Of a stretch of DNA of 64,000 bases, positions 1-8,931 are shown piece by piece. A model generated the notes under the pieces. That model saw nothing but the letters and a program-made list of their open reading frames with translations. It searched no databases and had not been told where the DNA came from. The position numbers were made by a program, and so were the translations under genes. Position 1 is the stretch's first letter, and every line of letters starts with the position of its first letter. Source of the DNA: an uncultured Sphingobacteriales bacterium (lineage in GTDB: Bacteria > Bacteroidota > Bacteroidia > Chitinophagales > Chitinophagaceae); NCBI GenBank assembly GCA_937991535.1, contig CALKHN010000054.1, positions 7,517 through 71,516 of the forward strand, written 5' to 3'.

Positions 1-605
1 TTTTGCTCCGCCACCATTACCCAAACTCGGGCTTGGCACGTCCTGCTATCCTCAAGCTTGTTACATCAAGACCTGCTGTCAATTATCCGCTGGAAGGATA
101 ATAGTAAAGAGGTAAACTGATTTATGAAGCCCCGGTATAGTAAGGCTGTCTTATGTCTTTCCGCCTTCGGCAAATAAGTTTACAGATTCCTTTACGTTTT
201 TAAATCAACCGTTTGAAATCCAACACAAGTTTATCCCCGGTACGGAGAGCCGATTAATAAACGTTAAGCAGACTTTATATTTTTGCGAAGTCGTTATAAA
301 CCTTTACCCACTCCTATCCTGGTTGTTCACGAATCATTCAATAATTTCTTCAATTTTTGATGCAATCAAAACAAGTTTGATTTTCAGACTTGTGTATAAT
401 TGTACATGTTCTATATTGAGTTTCAAAACTCGGTAAGATCAATTGAAAGCATAGAATCTGTTTAGGAGTGGTGAAGTATCAATCCTTTCACTTTAAGATT
501 TGCTAATAAGGCCAAATGACTATAGATTTTTTATCTTCACCGAGTTCCCATAATCTATGTTAACTTCATCTTATATTACTGAGGCATAAAAAGTGACGCA
601 AACGA
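1..605. other. Upstream spacer with no convincing gene
   Basis: No complete gene is supported in this stretch. The third + frame is open from the window edge to a TAA at 99-101 and could be the last 32 residues of a gene lying mostly outside the window, but I do not recognise it. The rest is AT-rich. A TATTTTTG octamer at about 278-285 resembles the Bacteroidota -7 box (TAnnTTTG) but has no good upstream TTTG box, so no promoter is called for the sigma gene. Confidence 0.4.
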
Positions 606-1208
606 ATGCATAGTTTACCACCCTTTGATGAAAAGTCGCTTGTTTTATTAATAGCAAGTGGTGATCAAAAGGCGTTTGCAACATTGTTCGATTATTATCG
701 TAACCGAATTTATACAGTTGCGCTTGCACTTACCGAATCTGAGCAGGCAGCGGAGGAAATTGTTCAGGACGTTTTTGTGAAAGTCTGGCTGAAGCGCGGG
801 GAATTGCACGCTGTTGAAAAAATGGGAGCGTGGCTGTTTGTGGTTGCCAGGAATATGGTTTTTTCTTACTTGCGCAGTGAAGCTGCCAAAATCCGTAGTA
901 AGCAGCGCCATGCGGGTACCAATGTGGAATTGGCTGGTATCTGGCACGAATCGCGCGATTATGTGACAGAAAAAGAACTTCGTTTAATACTGTCTCAGGC
1001 AGTAGACCAATTGCCCTTGCAACGCAAACAGGTTTACCTTTTGAGTAAAGAAGAAGGCCTCAAACAGCAAGCTATAGCTGAGCAACTCAAGATATCTCCC
1101 CAAACAGTAAAGAAGCATCTTCAGTTGGCCATGCGCAGTATCCGGGCCTATATTATTGCCCGCCGTGGATTCGATGTATTCCTGCTCCTTTTCTGGAATT
1201 TTTTATGA
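606..1208 (+). CDS. ECF (FecI-like) RNA polymerase sigma factor
   Basis: This 200-residue protein has the two-domain layout of an extracytoplasmic-function sigma factor. Region 2 lies at about residues 20-90 (the stretch around AEEIVQDVFVKVW, which binds core polymerase and the -10 element). Region 4, a helix-turn-helix reading the -35 element, lies at about 130-180 (LPLQRKQVYLL, then QQAIAEQLKISPQTVKKHL). The next gene, 69 bp downstream, encodes a FecR anti-sigma factor, and susC/susD follow. This is the usual Bacteroidota arrangement, in which substrate binding by SusC signals through FecR to release the sigma factor and induce the locus. The C-terminus is hydrophobic and aromatic (VFLLLFWNFL), as often seen in Chitinophagaceae homologues. 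The start is the first ATG of the open frame. The family is secure; the target promoters are inferred from position. Confidence 0.93.
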   Translation: MHSLPPFDEKSLVLLIASGDQKAFATLFDYYRNRIYTVALALTESEQAAEEIVQDVFVKVWLKRGELHAVEKMGAWLFVVARNMVFSYLRSEAAKIRSKQRHAGTNVELAGIWHESRDYVTEKELRLILSQAVDQLPLQRKQVYLLSKEEGLKQQAIAEQLKISPQTVKKHLQLAMRSIRAYIIARRGFDVFLLLFWNFL

Positions 1209-1277
1209 TTTTTATTTTTGGGTTACCCCATCATCATCTTTTATACGTCTTAATAATGGCTTCCTGCCAAACAGGAA

Positions 1278-2483
1278 ATGCCAAGCATTATTATGGCAGA
1301 CCCGAGATTATCTTACTTGTTTAATAAAGTAATTGAAAAGAGTGCTTCTTCAGAAGAGAAGGAAGAACTACAGGCACTCCTGCTCGATCCTGAAAATGAA
1401 AATGCTTTTAAGGCATTAATAGAAGAAGCCTTTTTGCAGGTGCGGCAAGAAGTAAAAATGAATGACAATGCGGCGGCAGAGATATTGGAAGTGATAGGCA
1501 GTATGGACCAGGCGGCAAGCGAATCAAAGGTTATTGCGATGAATACCCGTAAAAGGAAATGGGCTGCGGTAGCCGCCGCAGCGGTCATTATTGTTGCCGC
1601 CGGTTGGTTTTTGAAGCTGCAAATTCCGGCTGAGAACAAATCATTTTCATATACTGATAACGAAAAACATAATGTAGCTGCGCCGGCACGCTCCCAGGCT
1701 GTGCTTACGCTTTCTTCCGGTAAAACGATACTGCTGGACAGCCTGGGTGAAGGTGATGTAGTTACAGATGGGGCTGTAAAGCTGGCTAAGGGTGCAGATG
1801 GCAGAATTGTTTACACAGGGCTTGATCAGAAAGAAGCCTTTAATACGATTGCTTTGCCCAGGGGAAGCCGACCGCTTCAGCTTGTTTTGTCGGATGGAAC
1901 AGTAACCTGGTTGAACGCGGCATCTGCTATTACTTATCCAACAAATTTTACCGGACAGGAAAGGCGGGTTAAAATTGAAGGGGAGGCTTATTTTGAAGTA
2001 GCTCACGATAAAAACAAACCCTTTATTGTGCAAACCGGCGTTAGTCGTGTACAGGTGTTGGGTACTCATTTTAATGTGAAGGCCTATGCAGATGAATCCA
2101 GTACAGATATTACGCTGATAGAAGGAAGCGTGCGTGTAGAAAGAACAGGACAGGAAAATGCGGCTGTGTTGTTACAGCCCGGACAGCAGGCATTGGTGGC
2201 CGAAAGTATACAATTGGTAAAAGAAGCAGATTTAAAAGCGGCAGTGGCATGGAAGAACGGGTATTTTTCTCTGAAAGGAACAGACCTGTATTCCATCATG
2301 CGCCAGGTAGCCAGGTGGTACGATGTAGAGGTTTTTTATGAAGGGACATTTTCCGATCAAAAGTTTGTGGGTGCTTTAAGCCGCGACATCAGTTTAAATG
2401 ACCTGTTGAAATCATTGGAAGAATTCGGTATTGAAGGTCGGTTGGAAAACCGGCAACTAACGCTACACATGAAGAACAAGTAA
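1278..2483 (+). CDS. FecR-type transmembrane anti-sigma factor
   Basis: This protein of 401 residues is an inner-membrane anti-sigma factor. Residues 1-90 are cytoplasmic and should bind the sigma factor. A single membrane helix spans about 95-113 (WAAVAAAAVIIVAAGWFL). The periplasmic part has a FecR domain at about 190-288 (LSDGTVTWLNAASAITYP, then GEAYFEV and VLGTHFNV) and a DUF4974-like STN-related domain at about 330-398 that should touch the signalling domain of the cognate SusC. An internal ATG at 1293 (MADPRLSYL) is an equally plausible start. The gene sits between the ECF sigma gene and a SusC that carries an STN domain, which fits a complete trans-envelope signalling chain. Family assignment is firm; the partners are inferred from adjacency. 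Confidence 0.93.
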   Translation: MPSIIMADPRLSYLFNKVIEKSASSEEKEELQALLLDPENENAFKALIEEAFLQVRQEVKMNDNAAAEILEVIGSMDQAASESKVIAMNTRKRKWAAVAAAAVIIVAAGWFLKLQIPAENKSFSYTDNEKHNVAAPARSQAVLTLSSGKTILLDSLGEGDVVTDGAVKLAKGADGRIVYTGLDQKEAFNTIALPRGSRPLQLVLSDGTVTWLNAASAITYPTNFTGQERRVKIEGEAYFEVAHDKNKPFIVQTGVSRVQVLGTHFNVKAYADESSTDITLIEGSVRVERTGQENAAVLLQPGQQALVAESIQLVKEADLKAAVAWKNGYFSLKGTDLYSIMRQVARWYDVEVFYEGTFSDQKFVGALSRDISLNDLLKSLEEFGIEGRLENRQLTLHMKNK

Positions 2484-2503
2484 ATTTTCTGATCTGAATG
2501 AAA

Positions 2504-2532
2504 ACAGGGAAGTGTTTGTACCACTCCCCTGT
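2504..2532 (+). terminator. Stem-loop after the anti-sigma gene
   Basis: ACAGGGAAGTG (2504-2514) pairs with CACTCCCCTGT (2522-2532) with a single mismatch around a 7-nt loop. It lies 20 bp past the fecR stop and 75 bp before susC. There is no strong T-tract, so it may attenuate between regulator and susC rather than fully terminate. Confidence 0.4.
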
Positions 2533-2606
2533 AAATAGGTCAGGTCAATCAAAACAAACGGTCAGGGAAGACTGCTTTATTTATTAACCAAAACCTAAGC
2601 AAAGTT

Positions 2607-5600
2607 ATGCTAAATGCTCTTTGTTCCCGCACTCATATGCATTGGGGTGCAGGATTTACCCAAACGCTGCGAATTATGAGAATTACAGCTCTTCTTTTAC
2701 TCGTTGCCTGCCTGCAGGTAAGTGCAAGAGGGTTCGCCCAGAACGTTACCCTGCACTTAAAAAATGTTTCGCTTGAAACATTGTTCAGTCACATTAAGGA
2801 ACAAACAGGATATTCTTTTCTTGTTGACCAGAAAGTGATGCGCAAAACAAAGCGGGTAGATTTAAATGTTAGCGATGTGCCGTTAACAGATTTACTCAAT
2901 GCGTGCATCCCCACCCAGGGCTTACACTACAAAATGATCGGCAAAGTAATTGTTGTTACGCCGGGTCAGGCTTTATCAACCAAAGATTCCCTGTCAGCTC
3001 CGCTGTTGCTGGATTTGTCTGGCAGGGTATTAAATGAAAACAATGAACCGCTCCCGGGTGCCAGCGTTATGATCAAGGGTAAGGCGATCGGCACCAATAC
3101 CGATGACCAGGGCTTTTTTCAACTCAAAAATGTGCTGCCGGGTGATGTATTAGTGATCAGCATGGTAGGCTATCAGTCGGTTGAAACAGCAGTAAACAAC
3201 CGAACTTCTATCAGCGTGCTACTGAAGCCTGCGGAAAAGGGGTTGGACGAAGTGGTAGTGGTGGGATACGGCACACAGAAAAAGGTAAACCTGACCGGTG
3301 CGGTAGAAACGATAGATGTGGATGATATGGCTACAAGACCGCTTAGTAATGCCAGTATAGCCTTGCAGGGGAGGGTGGCAGGAGCGTTTATTTCGCAGAA
3401 CTCGGGGCAACCCGGTAATGACAACGCGAAAATTTTGATAAGAGGTGTTGGCACTTTTAATAATACATCACCACTCATTATAATAGACGGGATGGAAGGC
3501 AGTTTAAATGATGTGAACCCCAAAGATATTGCCTCTATCTCCGTACTGAAGGATGCAGCTTCTTCGGCTATTTACGGTAACCGCGCATCTAATGGCGTAA
3601 TACTGATCACTACCAAACGCGGGCGGCAGGATAGGATGAATGTAGAATATGTGGGTTATTATGGTGTGCAGCAGGTAACCTCAATGCCTGAAGTCTTGAA
3701 GGGGCTGGATTATCTTGAACTCAGTGCCAAAGCCTATTACAATATCAATGGCAGAAACCCCGCATGGTATACGGATGAATACATGGATAACTTCCGCAAT
3801 AATGTAGACCCGGTAGTGTATCCGCTGGATTTCGATTGGGGCGATTTCCTGTTACGCCCAGCCCGTATGCATGATCACTATGTATCTGTTTCAGGCGGAT
3901 CAAAAGCTTTTCAATATTCCGCGTCGGTAGGCTACCTCGACCAGGATGGAGTTGCTATTGGCAACAACAGTAAAAAACTGACTTTCCGCTCAAATCTGAA
4001 TGCTCATTTTCTTAAAGATAAGTTGAATATCAGTATTATGGCATCGGGGCATGAGCAAACCACAGATGATCTGGTGGATGGGATGACGACTGCATTCTAT
4101 TTTGCATACGTAGCGCCGCCCACTGTAAGAATGGTAATACCGGGTGTTGGTTATAGCAATTATGCTTACAGCTACGGAGCAAAAGATGCAAGCGGTATGA
4201 ACCGGATCAAACAAGGTCCGCTCAATCTCAGGGGCGTTGTTACACTCAACCCCGTAAAAGGGCTTGAGATGACTGCCTCTTACGGCATTTATAAAAACAA
4301 CTGGCAGCAAAAGATTTTCCGTCCAACGGTTCAACTGGCTTCATTAAATCCTGACGGAACGATCACTACGCCTACGCCTGCGGTGTCCTCTCTTTCCTAC
4401 AGCAGTTCTGAGTCGTTGTTGACGGTTTTTAATGCGTATGCAAATTATGCTATCAGCCTTGCAAAAAAACATAACCTCTCCGCCATGGTAGGTATAGAAG
4501 CAAGGCAGTCAGATAACCAGGGCTATTCCATTTCACGATCTAACCTGTCTGTAAATATTCCGCAATTTGGCTTTGGCGATCCGGTTACTCAACGCAACAA
4601 CAGCAGTGCATCAGGGCTATCATGGTATTCGCAGTTTGGTAGAATCAATTATAATTATAACGGTCGTTACCTGTTAGAAGCCAATCTTCGCCATGATGGA
4701 AGTTCCAGGTTCCTGGACAAATGGGGATCTTTCCCCTCGGTATCTGCAGGATGGCGACTGTCGGAGGAGAATTTTCTTCGAGACAATATAAAATGGTTGT
4801 CTGACCTTAAAATCAGGGCTTCCTGGGGAAGATTGGGCAATGAAAGTATAGGTCAGTCCTACGCTGCTTCTGACGAACTCAGCCTTAACCTGCTTTATAA
4901 TTTCAACAACACATTATACCCCGCAGGTGCGGTTACCAAACTCGCTAACCGCCGTACCTCATGGGAGACTTCAGAGATGACCAATATAGGAATCGACTTC
5001 AGTGTATTAGATAGAAAATTGTCAGGTACGGCTGATTATTTTATTAAAGAAACGTATGATATCCTGATGCAGATCCCTGTATCCAGTACATTGGGCATTA
5101 CCACCACACCTTACCAAAACGCGGGTAAAATGAAAAATCATGGTATCGAAATGTCTGTGAGATATACTGACCGCATCGGTAAGGTAGGTATTGGCGTTAG
5201 TGCAATGGCGTCGCATGTAGTTAACAGGATCACAGATCTTGCCGGCAGAAGTCCCATTATTATGGGAAGCATGATCTGGGAAGAAGGCAGTTCATTCAAC
5301 TCCTTTTTTGCCTACGAAACAGAAGGGATATATCAATCGCAGGACGAAATTGACAAACACTTGCTGCTGGCAAATAAAGATGGCAATGCTACTAATCCAT
5401 ATGTAGGGCTGGTACCTGCGCCGGGAGATATCCGGTTTAGGGATCAGTTAACCGTGGATGCCGATCATGATGGTATTCCTGAATCCAGGGATGGTATCAT
5501 CAACGAAGATGATAAAGTGATCATCGGCAGGTCTTATCCTGACTGGACATTTTCGTCTACCATATCTGCCGATTGGAAAGGCTTCGATGTATCGCTTTTC

Positions 5601-6029
5601 TTCCAGGGTGTATATGGCGTTAACTCGTTAAACCAGGGTTACCTTACTTCACCTTTTCATGGCGGCTCAGCCAATACGGGTGCGTGGTATAAAGATGCCT
5701 GGACAGAAGAAAGACCGAGCAAAACTATACAGCGTGTTTATTCAGATCCTTCCCGGTACGACATCATCTCAGCCTATTACCTGGAAGATGCTTCTTATAT
5801 CCGGTTGAAAAACCTGGAATTGGGTTACAACATATCTGATAACCTGATCAGGAGGGTTGGGTTGAATCCTTCCAACACAAGGCTCCGGATTTTTGCCAAT
5901 GTTCAGAACGCGCTTACCTGGACTAAAATGCGTTTTGGATTTGATCCGGAAAAACCTTCTACAACGGTTAACTCACTGCAATACCCCCAGGTGCGGATTT
6001 ACTCTTGCGGTGTGAATGTTAAATTTTAA
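2607..6029 (+). CDS. SusC-family TonB-dependent transporter with STN signalling domain
   Basis: A 1140-residue outer-membrane beta-barrel importer that works with SusD to take up oligosaccharides using TonB energy. Order of parts: a long N-terminal leader typical of this group with a hydrophobic signal core (ALLLLVACLQVSA, about residues 28-40); STN domain at about 60-125; carboxypeptidase-regulatory-like beta domain at about 135-210; TonB box and plug start at LDEVVVVGYGTQKK (about 212-225); plug to about 340 (GVILITTKRG); then the 22-strand barrel ending in an aromatic residue (VKF). The STN domain, together with upstream sigma and anti-sigma genes, marks it as a transducer as well as a transporter. 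An internal start at 2676 (MRITALLL) would give a conventional short signal peptide. SusD begins 14 bp downstream. The imported substrate cannot be read from sequence. Confidence 0.95.
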   Translation: MLNALCSRTHMHWGAGFTQTLRIMRITALLLLVACLQVSARGFAQNVTLHLKNVSLETLFSHIKEQTGYSFLVDQKVMRKTKRVDLNVSDVPLTDLLNACIPTQGLHYKMIGKVIVVTPGQALSTKDSLSAPLLLDLSGRVLNENNEPLPGASVMIKGKAIGTNTDDQGFFQLKNVLPGDVLVISMVGYQSVETAVNNRTSISVLLKPAEKGLDEVVVVGYGTQKKVNLTGAVETIDVDDMATRPLSNASIALQGRVAGAFISQNSGQPGNDNAKILIRGVGTFNNTSPLIIIDGMEGSLNDVNPKDIASISVLKDAASSAIYGNRASNGVILITTKRGRQDRMNVEYVGYYGVQQVTSMPEVLKGLDYLELSAKAYYNINGRNPAWYTDEYMDNFRNNVDPVVYPLDFDWGDFLLRPARMHDHYVSVSGGSKAFQYSASVGYLDQDGVAIGNNSKKLTFRSNLNAHFLKDKLNISIMASGHEQTTDDLVDGMTTAFYFAYVAPPTVRMVIPGVGYSNYAYSYGAKDASGMNRIKQGPLNLRGVVTLNPVKGLEMTASYGIYKNNWQQKIFRPTVQLASLNPDGTITTPTPAVSSLSYSSSESLLTVFNAYANYAISLAKKHNLSAMVGIEARQSDNQGYSISRSNLSVNIPQFGFGDPVTQRNNSSASGLSWYSQFGRINYNYNGRYLLEANLRHDGSSRFLDKWGSFPSVSAGWRLSEENFLRDNIKWLSDLKIRASWGRLGNESIGQSYAASDELSLNLLYNFNNTLYPAGAVTKLANRRTSWETSEMTNIGIDFSVLDRKLSGTADYFIKETYDILMQIPVSSTLGITTTPYQNAGKMKNHGIEMSVRYTDRIGKVGIGVSAMASHVVNRITDLAGRSPIIMGSMIWEEGSSFNSFFAYETEGIYQSQDEIDKHLLLANKDGNATNPYVGLVPAPGDIRFRDQLTVDADHDGIPESRDGIINEDDKVIIGRSYPDWTFSSTISADWKGFDVSLFFQGVYGVNSLNQGYLTSPFHGGSANTGAWYKDAWTEERPSKTIQRVYSDPSRYDIISAYYLEDASYIRLKNLELGYNISDNLIRRVGLNPSNTRLRIFANVQNALTWTKMRFGFDPEKPSTTVNSLQYPQVRIYSCGVNVKF

Positions 6030-6043
6030 AGCTATTCATTATT

Positions 6044-7663
6044 ATGAAATACAAATTTCATTATATCATATTATTACTGGTATCTGTCTGCTTTTCGTGT
6101 AGCAAAAGTTTTCTTGACGAAAAGCCCCAGGACTTCATCTCTCCTGATAACTATCTCACCAATGAGGCACAATCTAAAATACTGCTGAGTGGTGTGTACG
6201 CCAGTCTTGACTTTATAGGTACCAGCAATGAAAACCAAAAAATGTTTCCGCTGCAATTGGAAACCATCACGGATGACGTATATGATTCACAGCCCTGGCA
6301 CAACACCACCGAGTGGGCGCGTGGACAGGGCAATAGTAACAGTCCCTGGGCGAGATGGAAATGGGACCTGGATTTCCAGGGCATCTCACGTGCAAATGTT
6401 TTCATCGATGGAATGGCGAAAGCAAGTTTTGCGTCTCCTGATAAAAACAGGTATATAGCTGAAGCAAAATTTCTGCGTGCCTGGTTTTATCACGATCTGG
6501 CTACCTACTATGGTGGTGTGCCGCTCATTCTTTTGCCTGGCGACCTGAGCAATAGTTTTCCTTCTCGAAACAGCAAGGAAGAAATTATTGCACAAGTGCT
6601 CAAAGATTTGGATGAAGGCATCCCGGATTTGCCAACCCAGTACACCGCAGATGAAGATCGTGGTCGCATTACCAAAGGGGCGGCTATGGGGTTGAAAGCA
6701 AGGGTGCTTTTATACAATGAAAAATGGGCGGAGGCAGCAGCAGCGGCTAAGGGCGTGATGGACCTAAAAGTATATAACCTGTTTCCTGATTACCATGGTT
6801 TGTTCCTGGAACAAAATGAAGCGGGTGCCCGGCAGGAAATCATGTTGCAGGTGCACTACACTCCGGATATTATGCCTTCTTTCATTTATTACCCTATCGG
6901 CGTCTATCCTGCGTTCGCGCCCACATTGCAGTTTGTGAATTCCTACTACATGCAAAATGGTTTGCCTATTACAGATCCCCAGTCTGGCTTCGATCCTGCC
7001 AATCCATACATGAACAGGGATCCCCGGTTGAACGCTTCGGTTTTCTATCCCGGCTCCCGGTATCTCAACTATATTATTGGTGCGCCGGATCCATCGGTGT
7101 CTACCGATTCTATCACGATACCTTCCTGGTTGCTGAACGAAAGCGGGTTCAGGGCCAAGAAAAATTTTGACGGCACTTTACGAAATATTGAAAAGGAAGG
7201 ACACAATAAATATTATATGCGCTACGGCGAAATGCTGCTTACGTATGCAGAAGCCATTAATGAATCGGAAGGACCTCAAAATGCCTACGAAGCAATCGAC
7301 CAACTGCGTAGAAGAGCGGGCATGAAGACTTTGTCGGAAGCAATGCCGGCGTTGTCCAAAGAACAAATGCGCACGGTGATCAGGAATGAAAGAAGGGTAG
7401 AGCTGGCTTTTGAGGGTGTAAGATGGGCCGATATCCGCCGCTGGAAAATTGCAGAGCAGGTAATGGTAGATGCTTTGGGCTACGATAATACAAAATTGAA
7501 AACTTACCCTGGCGATGGATTGGGTACATCTCCCGATTGGCAGTATGAAGCGATGGTGATAGACAAAAGAACATTCAATGCAGGCAGGGACTACCTCTGG
7601 CCAATACCTCAAAGTGAGATCAATGCCAACAAAAACATGGTGCAGAACCCGGGATATAACTAG
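6044..7663 (+). CDS. SusD/RagB-family nutrient-binding lipoprotein
   Basis: A 539-residue surface lipoprotein that caps the SusC barrel and binds the glycan. The leader ends at a lipidated Cys (VSVCFSC, C19) followed by SKSFLDEKPQDF, matching the usual mature SusD start. The TPR-like helical core includes the SusD hallmark of residues around AEAKFLRAWFYHDL. The C-terminal RagB part carries RRAGMK, RNERRVELAFEGVRWADIRRW and the family-typical end IPQSEINANKNMVQNPGYN. It lies 14 bp after susC, clearly in the same transcript. The ligand is unknown. Confidence 0.95.
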   Translation: MKYKFHYIILLLVSVCFSCSKSFLDEKPQDFISPDNYLTNEAQSKILLSGVYASLDFIGTSNENQKMFPLQLETITDDVYDSQPWHNTTEWARGQGNSNSPWARWKWDLDFQGISRANVFIDGMAKASFASPDKNRYIAEAKFLRAWFYHDLATYYGGVPLILLPGDLSNSFPSRNSKEEIIAQVLKDLDEGIPDLPTQYTADEDRGRITKGAAMGLKARVLLYNEKWAEAAAAAKGVMDLKVYNLFPDYHGLFLEQNEAGARQEIMLQVHYTPDIMPSFIYYPIGVYPAFAPTLQFVNSYYMQNGLPITDPQSGFDPANPYMNRDPRLNASVFYPGSRYLNYIIGAPDPSVSTDSITIPSWLLNESGFRAKKNFDGTLRNIEKEGHNKYYMRYGEMLLTYAEAINESEGPQNAYEAIDQLRRRAGMKTLSEAMPALSKEQMRTVIRNERRVELAFEGVRWADIRRWKIAEQVMVDALGYDNTKLKTYPGDGLGTSPDWQYEAMVIDKRTFNAGRDYLWPIPQSEINANKNMVQNPGYN

Positions 7664-7744
7664 CGCATACCCGGTTACGTAATGAAATCAAACTCCGTTG
7701 TTTTATCATACGGACGAGACCAAAGTTTATAAACAATGTATACA

Positions 7745-8890
7745 ATGAAAAGATTACAATATTTTATCCTGGCAGCCCTGTTGCCTTGCATGTTTATCGC
7801 CTGCAAAAAACAGGTTGAGCTGCCACAGTTATCAAAAGCAACGTTGAAAGGTGTGGGACCAACGTTTGCGGATTTACAGGGGCGTATTTATGTTGATGGC
7901 AGTTCGCCGATTATTCAGCGGGGAGCCTGTTGGGAATTAAAAACTATCGCCGGCGATTCCAAAGAGGTTCAGTTCCCCACACTGGAAGATGATACATTAC
8001 ATGTAGAAGGTGGTACCGGTTTTATCGCCCTGCGCATTGTGCACCTGCAACCGGATACAGCATATTTTGCCCGATTTTTTGCCGTTAATGGGGATGGTGT
8101 ACAGTATAGTTATCCCGTACTGGTACGTACCCCCGCACTTCCTGCAGGGGCAGTTTTTGTGGAAGGATTTCTTGATGGAACAGGGGATGGTTTTAGCATG
8201 GGCAGTTATACCGGCGCGACGGATGAAGCACCTGTGCATACCGTTGTGTTGCCGAACCATTTTATCGGAGAAAAAGAAATTACGAATACGGATTACTGCC
8301 GCTTCTTAAACGCGCTGGACAGTGCCGGGCAAATATCAATGGATGGAACCGTTGGCAGCCTGAAGTATATAGACATGGAAGATGAAGATGTGCAAATTGT
8401 ATATAACGGCGATAAGTTTATTGCCAAATCAGGTTTTGAACAACATCCCGCGGTAGAAGTTTCCTGGTATGGCGCCAAAGCCTATTGCAACTGGTATGGC
8501 TTGCGGTTGCCCACCGAAGCCAGTTGGGAGTTCGCCGCTCGTGGCGGGCTGATCAGTAACCAGTTTATGTATGCGGGAAGTGATGTGCCCACCGAGGTTG
8601 GGTGGTTCAGCGATAATGCCGGCGGAGAAACGCATGTAGTGGGCGGCCTGGCAGCAAACGAACTTGGCATCTATGATATGAATGGAAATGTTTGGGAGTG
8701 GTGTGAAGACTGGTATGCGGGGGATTATTATGCGGGTAACTTTACTACCGACCCTACGGGCCCTTCTGCTGGAACCACAAAAGTATTACGTGGCGGATCA
8801 TTTATGGAAACTGCTGTTACCACCACTGCCCGGTTCGCACTTACGCCTGAAGCAACCGAAGCCCATGTTGGTTTTCGTGTGCGCTATTGA
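7745..8890 (+). CDS. Surface lipoprotein with FGE/SUMF1-fold domain, no catalytic cysteines
   Basis: The open frame begins at 7736 but the start at 7745 (MKRLQYFILAALLPCMFIAC) gives a clean lipoprotein leader. An Ig/FN3-like segment occupies about residues 30-130. The rest is a formylglycine-generating-enzyme/SUMF1-fold domain: DGFSMGSYTGATDEAPVH, EITNTDYCRFLN, VSWYGAKAYCNWYGLRLPTE, WEFAARGG, GNVWEWCEDW, LRGGSF and GFRVRY. True FGE enzymes carry two active-site cysteines after the RGGS motif; here that stretch is METAVTTTARFAL, with none, so sulfatase activation is unlikely. In Bacteroidota such domains next to SusD commonly serve as surface carbohydrate-binding or structural modules, which is the favoured role here. 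It is 81 bp after susD in the same direction. Confidence 0.85.
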   Translation: MKRLQYFILAALLPCMFIACKKQVELPQLSKATLKGVGPTFADLQGRIYVDGSSPIIQRGACWELKTIAGDSKEVQFPTLEDDTLHVEGGTGFIALRIVHLQPDTAYFARFFAVNGDGVQYSYPVLVRTPALPAGAVFVEGFLDGTGDGFSMGSYTGATDEAPVHTVVLPNHFIGEKEITNTDYCRFLNALDSAGQISMDGTVGSLKYIDMEDEDVQIVYNGDKFIAKSGFEQHPAVEVSWYGAKAYCNWYGLRLPTEASWEFAARGGLISNQFMYAGSDVPTEVGWFSDNAGGETHVVGGLAANELGIYDMNGNVWEWCEDWYAGDYYAGNFTTDPTGPSAGTTKVLRGGSFMETAVTTTARFALTPEATEAHVGFRVRY

Positions 8891-8931
8891 GTTAAATTGA
8901 AATTATCTGATTACAAATTATTTCAACGGTT

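Noticed and set aside
278..285. TATTTTTG as promoter of the sigma gene
   Set aside because: It is more than 300 bp from the start and lacks an upstream TTTG box at the right spacing.
7745..8890. Annotating the SUMF1-fold protein as a sulfatase-maturing enzyme
   Set aside because: Active-site cysteines are missing and no sulfatase is present in the window.
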